This document shows, piece by piece, positions 1 through 6,514 of a DNA stretch of 8,569 bases; within the stretch, counting starts at the first letter, position 1; each line of letters starts with the position of its first letter. Origin of the DNA: an uncultured Collinsella sp. GTDB lineage: Bacteria > Actinomycetota > Coriobacteriia > Coriobacteriales > Coriobacteriaceae. A program made the translations under genes and the position numbers. The notes under the pieces were generated by a model. It was given only the letters and a program-made list of their open reading frames with translations. It was not told the origin of the DNA and did not search any database. The DNA is taken from positions 1 to 8,569 of the forward strand of contig USMH01000032.1 in assembly GCA_900555745.1 (NCBI GenBank), in the 5' to 3' direction.

Positions 1-86
1 AGACCGTGCCGTCGATGAAGGTCGCCAAGGAGGTTCTCGACGACATGATCGAGGCCAACAAGGGTTACTGGCCCGAGCTTAAGTAA
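1..86 (+). CDS. C-terminal end of an unidentified protein (5' end outside window)
   Basis: The window opens inside a plus-strand reading frame (codons start at position 3) that gives 27 residues and stops at TAA 84-86. The visible tail begins TVPSMKVAKEV and ends GYWPELK, and it looks like an amphipathic helix followed by a short polar end. Codons are strongly GC-ending, as in the neighbouring real genes. A textbook intrinsic terminator begins 34 bases after the stop, which supports this being the true 3' end of a gene or operon. The fragment is too short to assign a family, so I give no function. The gene body lies upstream of the window. Confidence 0.75.
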   Translation, partial: TVPSMKVAKEVLDDMIEANKGYWPELK

Positions 87-119
87 AAGCAACAGGGTCG
101 CTGGCCGCATACCATGAGC

Positions 120-160
120 AATGCCCCGTCCACGTGATTGCGTGGGCGGGGCATTTCCGT
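120..160 (+). terminator. Intrinsic terminator of the upstream gene
   Basis: Arms 120-134 and 141-155 form a 15-bp stem with a single G-U wobble. The left arm reads ATGCCCCGTCCACG from 121 and the loop is TGATTG. The stem is followed by a T-containing tail (TTCCGTTTT). It lies 34 bases past the TAA at 84-86, so it terminates that transcript. The tail is imperfect, but the stem is very stable. Confidence 0.88.
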
Positions 161-164
161 TTTG

Positions 165-344
165 CGCAAAGGATTGATATGGGGGATGGGCTCTCTGACA
201 TCAACGCAGGGCATGAGGTTTTCTGCTGACGCGCGGCGGCTGCGGTGCCCGGGCGGACACGCCGGGGATTCCGCCCGCTGCCTGGCGCCCTTGCCGCCAC
301 CCGGCTTCCACGCTCGCATTCTTCTGGATGCGGGCGTGTTTTTT
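165..344 (+). ncRNA. Candidate small structured RNA ending in its own terminator
   Basis: This stretch lies between two intrinsic terminators and has no convincing reading frame. Complementary segments 235-240/293-298 (GGCGGC with GCCGCC), 244-249/284-289 (one wobble) and 250-256/271-277 (CGGGCGG with CCGCCCG) nest into one long hairpin. The terminator at 309-344 follows directly. A terminator with no gene in front of it, after the previous transcript has already been terminated at 120-160, suggests a short independent transcript or an attenuated leader. I see no match to tRNA, tmRNA, SRP RNA, RNase P RNA or a common riboswitch core. The region is very GC-rich, so chance folding is a real alternative, and I find no clear promoter; the 5' end is a guess. 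Confidence 0.3.
309..344 (+). terminator. Strong intrinsic terminator without an obvious gene upstream
   Basis: Arms 309-319 and 328-338 form an 11-bp stem with one G-U wobble (ACGCTCGCAT against ATGCGGGCGT plus a closing C-G). The loop is 8 bases and six consecutive T follow at 339-344. This is a canonical plus-strand rho-independent terminator. There is no A-run on the left side, so it does not work in the other direction. A weaker hairpin at 353-379 (GCACGG with CCGTGC) followed by ATTTTC may be a back-up. Confidence 0.85.
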
Positions 345-775
345 CACGGCACGCACGGGTCCCCCGGGGCGCGCCGTGCATTTTCGGGAGTTTTCAGCAA
401 GCCGGGGTGGCTGCATACGCGCCGGAAGCGCCTATTTGATCTCGCGAGATCCCTTGACGGGCGATTTGGGTTGGCAGACGGCGTACGGCGTGGCGATAGC
501 GCGCGTTTCTCGCCGTGCCGTGCCCCAAAGCGACGCCGGCCGCGCGATGCTCCCGGTTCGCGGCGTCGCCGGCGGGGACCGCGATGCTGAATACTCCGAT
601 TTTTGCACGGTCCAAGCGGGGGTACGTTGGGACGGGAAGGGGCGCCCCCGTCTATTTATGCATGGCACAAGCGAAAATATGCAAGACAATAGGGCGCCAT
701 GCGCCGGAAGCCCAGATTGGGCGCGCCATACGCCGACGTTCGCCGCGTCCCTTCCGCGCCGTGCGCGAATCAGAA
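345..775. other. GC-rich stretch without a supportable gene
   Basis: Several overlapping frames are open here on both strands. Their translations are rich in Arg, Ala, Pro and Cys, without recognisable motifs or ribosome binding sites, as expected for random high-GC DNA. The only items I would mark are the weak hairpin 353-379, the 14-bp palindrome 438-451, and a GC-rich inverted repeat near 631-652 (GACGGG with CCCGTC). I read this as intergenic or decayed sequence. Confidence 0.5.
438..451. promoter_or_regulatory. Perfect 14-bp palindrome, possible operator
   Basis: GATCTCGCGAGATC is an uninterrupted perfect palindrome in a region without a gene. Such symmetry is typical of dimeric repressor sites, but no promoter or adjacent start codon can be tied to it and I cannot name a cognate regulator. 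A TTGACG hexamer follows at 454-459 without a matching -10. It may be a relic or chance. Confidence 0.22.
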
Positions 776-958
776 GGCGAGGGCAGTTATGGGCGTGCAG
801 GCGGCTCTGCGAGCGGCAGGGCTGCTGCGGAGCTTGCGCTCGCCGTGGGCGATCGTGCGCCCTGGGCGCCGGCGCTCGACGGCCGCATGCTGCTGCTTGT
901 CACGCACGATGCCGTCGACGCTCAGGCCCTCAATATCTCGGACATCATCACGCTCTAA
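776..958 (+). pseudogene. Probable remnant of an ABC transporter ATPase C-terminus
   Basis: The frame ending at TAA 956-958 is open from well upstream, but only its last 60 or so codons look like protein. The segment ending LDGRMLLLVTHDAVDAQAL followed by NISDIITL resembles the H-loop region of ABC ATPases: a hydrophobic strand, the switch histidine in VTHD, then a D/E-A-x-x-L-x-D-I helix leading to the terminal strand. Codons here are strongly GC-ending, unlike shadow frames. No Walker A, signature (LSGGQ) or Walker B can be found upstream in any frame, and no start with a ribosome binding site is evident, so I infer a truncated, decayed gene fragment. The alternative is a chance hydrophobic frame; the VTHD match is short. 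Confidence 0.35.
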
Positions 959-978
959 ATACTTACTCAGCAACAAAA

Positions 979-1009
979 TGATCCGTTTTTTCTCCGTTCC
1001 CATGGGGTC
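979..1009. repeat. Copy 1 of a 30-31 bp imperfect direct repeat
   Basis: It starts TGATCCGTTTTTTCTCCG and ends CCCATGGGGTC, and matches 1377-1406 at about 27 of 31 positions (one base indel, three substitutions). It contains a pyrimidine-rich half and a CCCATGGG core palindrome, and its ends are partly complementary (GATCC with GGGTC). It lies between the ABC-like remnant and the antitoxin promoter. Confidence 0.75.
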
Positions 1010-1014
1010 GGGTA

Positions 1015-1023
1015 TGGTATTCT
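1015..1023 (+). promoter_or_regulatory. Candidate extended -10 promoter of the antitoxin gene
   Basis: TGG followed by TATTCT gives a TGn extended -10 with four of six consensus bases. No good -35 is seen at 17-18 bases, which extended -10 promoters tolerate. Transcription would begin near 1030, just before the periodic boxes at 1033-1060, leaving a leader of about 145 bases before the ATG at 1175. Confidence 0.35.
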
Positions 1024-1032
1024 ATCTGCGGG

Positions 1033-1060
1033 GTAATACCTAGGATTACCAAGTAATACC
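1033..1060. promoter_or_regulatory. Three 8-bp boxes at 10-bp spacing, candidate antitoxin operator
   Basis: GTAATACC (1033-1040), GGATTACC (1043-1050) and GTAATACC (1053-1060) recur at exactly one helical turn. An inverted GGTATT at 1016-1021 adds a further half-site inside the candidate -10. GGTAAT and ATTACC around CCTAGG also make a near-palindrome at 1032-1050. Ribbon-helix-helix antitoxins autoregulate through cooperative binding to short repeated boxes on one DNA face, and the next gene encodes such a protein. That it binds here is inference. Confidence 0.45.
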
Positions 1061-1081
1061 AACGCCGTAGAAACAAACTCC

Positions 1082-1140
1082 AGATGCGGGCCAATCGGGT
1101 TGCCTTCACAGCCCGTCGCCCAGCCGCGTGGCCCGCATCT
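1082..1140 (+). promoter_or_regulatory. Perfect 11-bp leader stem with nested hairpin
   Basis: AGATGCGGGCC (1082-1092) is perfectly complementary to GGCCCGCATCT (1130-1140). Inside the 37-base loop, CGGGTTG (1096-1102) pairs with CAGCCCG (1109-1115) with one wobble. The structure ends 34 bases before the antitoxin ATG and has no T-tract, so it is not a terminator. It could be a leader control element or an mRNA-stabilising stem. It matches no riboswitch class that I recognise. Confidence 0.45.
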
Positions 1141-1174
1141 ATCCGCACCACCGTCGTTTCAAAAAGGAAGCGCC

Positions 1175-1375
1175 ATGGCAGAACACATGACCCCGGTTGT
1201 CGCGAAGGTCTTACCCGAGGAAAAGGCGGCCTTCGCGGCGGCAACCCAACTCGTAGGCACCACGCCGTCCAACGCCATCCGCATGTTTATCGCCGCGTTT
1301 AATCGCTGCGGCACCTTTCCGTTCGACATTTCGCCCAGCGGGGCCTTTGGCACTGCGCCCGATTCTCATCAATAA
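1175..1375 (+). CDS. RelB/DinJ-like ribbon-helix-helix antitoxin without a toxin
   Basis: This is a 66-residue protein. The ATG at 1175 is preceded by AAGGAAG at 1164-1170, better than the upstream ATG at 1100, which has no ribosome binding site and falls inside the leader stem. The plan is that of the DinJ/RelB family: a short beta strand (residues 5-12, TPVVAKVL), helix A (14-27), a turn with S/T-P-S, helix B (31-44), and the family hallmark FPFDI at 48-52. Members bind DNA as ribbon-helix-helix dimers, repress their own operon and neutralise an RNase toxin through their C-terminus. E. coli DinJ has 86 residues. Here only 14 follow PFDI, so the toxin-binding tail looks shortened. No YafQ/RelE-like toxin gene follows; the next gene is a membrane protease. 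It could be an orphan antitoxin or a stand-alone repressor. The family call is fairly sure, the function is inferred. Confidence 0.8.
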   Translation: MAEHMTPVVAKVLPEEKAAFAAATQLVGTTPSNAIRMFIAAFNRCGTFPFDISPSGAFGTAPDSHQ

Positions 1376-1376
1376 G

Positions 1377-1406
1377 TGATCCGTTTTCCTCCGTCCCCAT
1401 GGGATC
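1377..1406. repeat. Copy 2 of the 30-31 bp imperfect direct repeat
   Basis: It begins TGATCCGTTTTCCTCCG and ends CCCATGGGATC. It starts one base after the antitoxin TAA, 398 bases from copy 1 in the same orientation. Its ends are perfect inverted hexamers when the next base is included (TGATCC with GGATCA), so it can fold as a short hairpin. With copy 1 it brackets the antitoxin and its control region. Confidence 0.75.
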
Positions 1407-1458
1407 AGCTCTCTGCCGAGTTGTGGTAGAACTAGGGAACGGTTTTGAGGAGGTTGGC

Positions 1459-2373
1459 ATGCTCAATGCGATGATTTGGGCGCTTGCCTGTTTTGGCGTT
1501 GTTGCTGCCGATATAGCCCTGAGCGTGGTTCTGTTTTCAGTTCTCGATGCCGTATCGGTGCTGACGGGCTATCCGATCGACAATCTCGATATCCAATGGT
1601 TCCAGGCCGCCGCTCAGACGGCGTCGTTTTTTATGGCGCTGCTGTGGTGGCGCTATCTGTGGCCCCGCTCCTTCATGGCGCGCCGGCAAGGCGAGCGCCC
1701 GCTCGGTGGGGGAGCAGGCGCGGTATGGAAGCGCATCGTCTGCGTTGTCGTGATCGGCCTGTCCATGCAGGTGGTCATTAGCTACCTATGCGACGGCGTG
1801 CTGTCGCTGCTGCCCGAGGTTGCGGCAGACTATGGCGAGCTCGTCGAGGAAACAGGCATGGGCGACACGAGCTATCTGGCCGTTCTGACCACGGTGATTG
1901 GCGCGCCATTTTGCGAAGAGCTCCTGGTGCGCGGCGTCATCTTTGAGTTCTCACTGCGTGCGTTTAATCCACAGTGCCGCCCACTTTGGAAGCGCCGGCG
2001 TCGTGCGAGCGCGCAGGACGGAGCCATGGTGCCCTGGGCGGCCCCAAGCACGTGGGGTATCGCCGCGGCGATTGTGCTGCAGGCGGCAATCTTCGGTTTT
2101 ATGCACATGAATTGGGTGCAGGGCTGCTATGCGGGTGCCGCCGGCCTCATTTTTGGCTGGGTGCTCGTGACCACTGGAAAGCTCCGTTACACGATCCTGC
2201 TGCACTTTGCCTTTAATGCCGGGTCGTATCTCATGACGTTGCTCTGGTTTGTGAACACGCCGTTCGACGTGGCGGTCACGGTTGCCATCGTCGGCTTTGT
2301 GCTGGTAGAGGCGATGCGCTCGCTGCTTCGATTGTGCATTCCCGTGTCGCGCGAAGCTGATCGGTCTGAGTAA
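1459..2373 (+). CDS. CPBP-family intramembrane metalloprotease
   Basis: This is a 304-residue polytopic membrane protein of the CPBP (CAAX protease / bacteriocin-processing, ABI) family. The ATG at 1459 is chosen because GAGGAGG sits 5 bases before it; the upstream in-frame ATG at 1399 lies inside the direct repeat and lacks a ribosome binding site. The three family motifs are present. Motif 1 is EELLVRG with E153, E154 and R158; motif 2 is FGFMH with F212 and H216; motif 3 is HFAFN with H249 and N253. Hydrophobic segments lie near 4-35, 47-68, 92-110, 138-150, 198-214, 218-236, 243-261 and 268-288. A basic, probably cytosolic insert (about 168-190, containing KRRRR) separates motifs 1 and 2. 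These glutamyl proteases cleave within membranes and act in prenyl-protein processing, peptide maturation or bacteriocin self-immunity. The substrate here is unknown. It is convergent with the AraC gene, 8 bases apart. Confidence 0.9.
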   Translation: MLNAMIWALACFGVVAADIALSVVLFSVLDAVSVLTGYPIDNLDIQWFQAAAQTASFFMALLWWRYLWPRSFMARRQGERPLGGGAGAVWKRIVCVVVIGLSMQVVISYLCDGVLSLLPEVAADYGELVEETGMGDTSYLAVLTTVIGAPFCEELLVRGVIFEFSLRAFNPQCRPLWKRRRRASAQDGAMVPWAAPSTWGIAAAIVLQAAIFGFMHMNWVQGCYAGAAGLIFGWVLVTTGKLRYTILLHFAFNAGSYLMTLLWFVNTPFDVAVTVAIVGFVLVEAMRSLLRLCIPVSREADRSE

Positions 2374-2395
2374 TAACGCCTTTAATTAGACCGAT
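2360..2395. promoter_or_regulatory. Inverted repeat spanning two convergent stop codons
   Basis: ATCGGTCT (2360-2367) is perfectly complementary to AGACCGAT (2388-2395), extendable by a G-U and an A-U pair. Both stop codons (TAA 2371-2373, and minus-strand TAA at 2382-2384) lie in the 20-base loop. Neither side has a T-tract, so it is not a canonical terminator, but it is symmetric for both transcripts and could block read-through or protect 3' ends. Confidence 0.4.
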
Positions 2396-3374
2396 GCGTC
2401 CTGAACGCACCTGGCGTTTCACCGAATGCTTCTTTAAATTTTGAGTAAAAGAATGACATGTTGGAGATGCCGACTTTTCGGGCTACATACTGCACGCTGC
2501 GCTCGGTGTTATTGAGAAGATATGCCGCCTCTGTGAGCTGCTGGTTGAGCTTGATTTGCGAAAACGTTTTGCCGGTTTTTTGCTTGATCAAGCTGCTGAG
2601 ATAGCTGGTGCTATAACCCGTATCGCTCGCAATGCTTTCGAGTGTGCAGTCGCCGTAGCTTCGCTCAATATGATTCAGAATCGACACGATGCGTTCGTCC
2701 GACATGATCGCCTGGTTATCAGTTGCGGAGCGTCGGTACAGTCCTCGAATGAGAACAAGGAATAGGCTGACGGCGAGGTGCCTCATGAGTTCATTGGAAT
2801 AGGCATCTTTAAAGTGATATTCGATAAAGAGCATCTCGATGAGGCGTCGCGCATGTCGGGCGTATTCCTCTGGAAGAATGAGATATTTTCGGGCCTCGCG
2901 GTTTTTGGACACAAAATCAAATAGAAGATTCGTTAATGGTGACGCGCCGGGTAGCTGGCTCAGGAACAACGAATCGAACATTTCTTTTTTGAAGACGATC
3001 GAAATGACGATATCATGCTCGCCCTTAACGTATGGAACGCTTCTGACTACGCCGGTGTTGCAAATGAGCACGTCGCCCTTTTTAAGGAGTAGTCGCCGTC
3101 CGTTGACGATAAACGTGCAGACGCCGTCGTACACGTAGTTAAGCTCCATATCTCGATTGATATGAGGAGGAATATCGGTAAAGCGCGACTCCTTGATAAG
3201 GCCCACGGGGTTTTCGTCGAGAGTTTCTTTCCAATCAAACAGATAGACCTCTTCGCCGTTAATGGTTGTGGTTTCCACCCTGTTATATCGCGGGCTGAGC
3301 TCTCCCGGATGTGTGCGATGCCACTCTTCGGTCTCGGTATGCGTATAGAGCAGCTGTTTGAGATTCGAATCCAT
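2382..3374 (-). CDS. AraC-family transcriptional regulator of the beta-glucoside operon
   Basis: This 330-residue protein has the classical AraC layout. An N-terminal cupin-like sensor covers about 60-130 (IPPHINRDMELNYVYDG at 68-84, then a G-D-V turn at 100-102). A helical linker follows, then the DNA-binding domain at about 227-326 with two helix-turn-helix units (about 244-264, with LESIASDTGYSTSYLSSL, and about 293-314). The family ending FGETPGAF is at 317-324. Such proteins bind a sugar through the cupin and activate or repress adjacent catabolic genes. The gene is divergent from the GH1/PTS operon with 153 bases between the start codons, the usual place for its operator. The ATG at 3374 has GGAG (plus-strand CTCC 3381-3384) 6 bases upstream. 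This system usually uses BglG/LicT antiterminators or GntR-type regulators, so an AraC regulator is a variant. The substrate is inferred from the neighbours. Confidence 0.93.
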   Translation of the reverse strand: MDSNLKQLLYTHTETEEWHRTHPGELSPRYNRVETTTINGEEVYLFDWKETLDENPVGLIKESRFTDIPPHINRDMELNYVYDGVCTFIVNGRRLLLKKGDVLICNTGVVRSVPYVKGEHDIVISIVFKKEMFDSLFLSQLPGASPLTNLLFDFVSKNREARKYLILPEEYARHARRLIEMLFIEYHFKDAYSNELMRHLAVSLFLVLIRGLYRRSATDNQAIMSDERIVSILNHIERSYGDCTLESIASDTGYSTSYLSSLIKQKTGKTFSQIKLNQQLTEAAYLLNNTERSVQYVARKVGISNMSFFYSKFKEAFGETPGAFRTHRSN

Positions 3375-3413
3375 GGGGTGCTCCAGGGGTGAACGGTAGA
3401 ATCAATGCCTTAA

Positions 3414-5006
<1,593 letters not shown>

Positions 5007-5017
5007 GAGTGATTGTC

Positions 5018-6388
5018 GTGGCAGACAAGAAGGAACTGGCCGCTTGTGTCCTCGAGCACGTGGGCGGCGCCGATAACGTTGTTATGGCAACGCACTGCAT
5101 TACAAGGCTCAGATTCAACCTGAAGGACGATAGCAAGGCAGACCTTGAGGCCCTTAAGACGCTTGACGGCGCCTTGGGCGCGCAGGTTAAAGACGGACAG
5201 TGGCAAGTTATCATCGGCGCCAGCGTGGGGTCGGTATATGACGAATTGGAGCCCATGCTAGGTGACAGGATGGGTGGCGAGGTCTCCGCCGACGCCGAGC
5301 AGCCTGAGCTCCAAAAAGGTTCGGCTCGCGTATTCGATATCATCACCGGCATCTTCTCCGCTATCATTCCCGCACTGGTGGCGGGAGGCATCGTAAAGGG
5401 CATCCTGGCTGCTATCGCGGCTTTTGGAATCGACACGGGTGCCGGCGACTTTGCGATATTCAATATGATTTCGGATATCCCGTTCTACTTCTTGCCGTTT
5501 TTGCTGGCAATGTCTACAGCTGATAAGTTCCGGGTCAACCGTTCGCTTGCGCTTTGTGTTGCCGGATCGCTGATGTACCCGACCATTGTCAACGCTGTCG
5601 GTACGGGCGAGACGCCCCTTGCGCTGTTCGGTTTTGAGGTGCCGATTTTTAGCTACGCCGATTCCGTGTTCCCGGTTATCTTTGGCGTCATTGGCTTGTC
5701 TTTTGTATATCGCGCAATCGACAAAGTCGTGCCGGATCTTTTTAAGCTCGTTGTCGTTCCGGCGCTCTCCCTTGCTATCGTGATTCCCGTCAACCTGTTT
5801 GTGCTCGCTCCGATTGGTGCCTGGTGCGGTCTTGGTCTTGCCAACGGTATCGTTTGGCTATTCTCGACGTTAGGCCCCGTTGCCGGTTTTCTGCTGGGCT
5901 TCTTTATGCCGCTTATCGTGCTCTTCGGCATGCATCAGTCAACGAGCCCTATCCAGATTTCCAATATCGCAACGCTTGGGTATGACTATCTGCTCCCGAT
6001 CTCTTTCTGCCATAACCTCGCCGAAAGCGGTGCTTCTTTTGGTGCAGCCCTGCGCATGACCGACGAAAAGCTCAAGTCCGCTGCAATGACGTGCGCCTTC
6101 TCAGCATTTATGGGAATTTCCGAGCCCGCCTTGTTTACCGTTCAGGTTCCTAACAGGACTCCGCTTATCGCTGCGATGATCGCGGATGGCATTGGCGGTG
6201 CGCTTACCGTTGTTCTCGGCGCAAAGTGCTTCGGCTTTGTTATGCCCGGCATTACCTCGTTGCCCGTTTATGCCGATCCAAACGGCAATCCCATGAACCT
6301 GATCATGATTGTCGTCTGCATCGCTTTGACTTGGGTTATCTCTGCGGCGCTCTCGTTTGCGCTCTATGGTCGTTTCGACAAAAAGTAA
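5018..6388 (+). CDS. PTS beta-glucoside-type EIIBC permease (no EIIA domain)
   Basis: This 456-residue membrane transporter of the Glc PTS superfamily takes up and phosphorylates a beta-glucoside. I choose GTG 5018 because AGGAG (5005-5009, overlapping the GH1 stop) sits 8 bases upstream; the GTG at 5009 overlaps that ribosome binding site. The EIIB domain (about 2-75) carries the phosphorylated C27 in ATHCITRLRFNLKD, the beta-glucoside subfamily signature. A charged linker (about 80-98) leads to EIIC (about 100-450). EIIC has many membrane spans, the early IIPALVAGGIVKG segment, the FGMHQ segment and the conserved GISEPALF motif. The protein ends at YGRFDKK without the C-terminal EIIA seen in BglF (about 625 residues), so phosphate must come from a separate EIIA of the glucose type. 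It is cotranscribed with the GH1 gene and ends at a strong terminator. The exact sugar cannot be read from sequence; salicin, arbutin, cellobiose and gentiobiose are all possible. Confidence 0.94.
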   Translation: MADKKELAACVLEHVGGADNVVMATHCITRLRFNLKDDSKADLEALKTLDGALGAQVKDGQWQVIIGASVGSVYDELEPMLGDRMGGEVSADAEQPELQKGSARVFDIITGIFSAIIPALVAGGIVKGILAAIAAFGIDTGAGDFAIFNMISDIPFYFLPFLLAMSTADKFRVNRSLALCVAGSLMYPTIVNAVGTGETPLALFGFEVPIFSYADSVFPVIFGVIGLSFVYRAIDKVVPDLFKLVVVPALSLAIVIPVNLFVLAPIGAWCGLGLANGIVWLFSTLGPVAGFLLGFFMPLIVLFGMHQSTSPIQISNIATLGYDYLLPISFCHNLAESGASFGAALRMTDEKLKSAAMTCAFSAFMGISEPALFTVQVPNRTPLIAAMIADGIGGALTVVLGAKCFGFVMPGITSLPVYADPNGNPMNLIMIVVCIALTWVISAALSFALYGRFDKK

Positions 6389-6417
6389 CGACGTTTTGAG
6401 ATAGACAATATTAATCG

Positions 6418-6468
6418 GCCGCTCGCCGGGGAATCGTTCTGCGACGCCCCGGCGAGCGGCATTTTATT
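6418..6468. terminator. Intrinsic terminator of the GH1/PTS operon, possibly bidirectional
   Basis: GCCGCTCGCCGGGG (6418-6431) pairs perfectly with 6447-6460 across a 15-base loop, followed by ATTTTATT (6461-6468) on the plus strand. It lies 30 bases after the PTS stop. Read on the minus strand, the same stem is followed by CGATTAATATTG, a weaker T-containing tail, so it may also stop the convergent YgiQ transcript, whose stop codon is at 6515. A perfect GGCGGCATGCCGCC palindrome (6493-6506) between the two adds a further small stem without a T-tract. Confidence 0.88.
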
Positions 6469-6514
6469 GGTGGGGCGTGTCGTGTCGCCAACGGCGGCAT
6501 GCCGCCTCGCCGCG

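Noticed and set aside
155..345. T-box, FMN, TPP, glycine or c-di-GMP riboswitch, SRP RNA or tmRNA
   Set aside because: None of the conserved core sequences of these classes could be found on either strand.
201..689. Minus-strand open frames of 71-85 codons
   Set aside because: They show no ribosome binding sites, family motifs or coding-like codon use, and are typical of high-GC non-coding DNA.
138..981. Several long plus-strand open frames, the longest 217 codons
   Set aside because: They overlap each other and a canonical terminator, lack ribosome binding sites, and give Arg/Pro/Cys-rich translations without motifs. Only the last part of the frame ending at 958 looks protein-like.
963..1244. 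A 93-codon minus-strand frame opposite the antitoxin leader
   Set aside because: It runs antisense through the repeat, the promoter and the gene, has a random-looking composition, and does not resemble a toxin.
1399..1458. Upstream start for the CPBP gene at 1399
   Set aside because: This ATG is part of the direct repeat, whereas GAGGAGG sits 5 bases before the ATG at 1459.
3361..3373. TTCGAATCC, resembling a tRNA T-loop
   Set aside because: It is the reverse complement of the first codons of the AraC-family gene, and no cloverleaf surrounds it.
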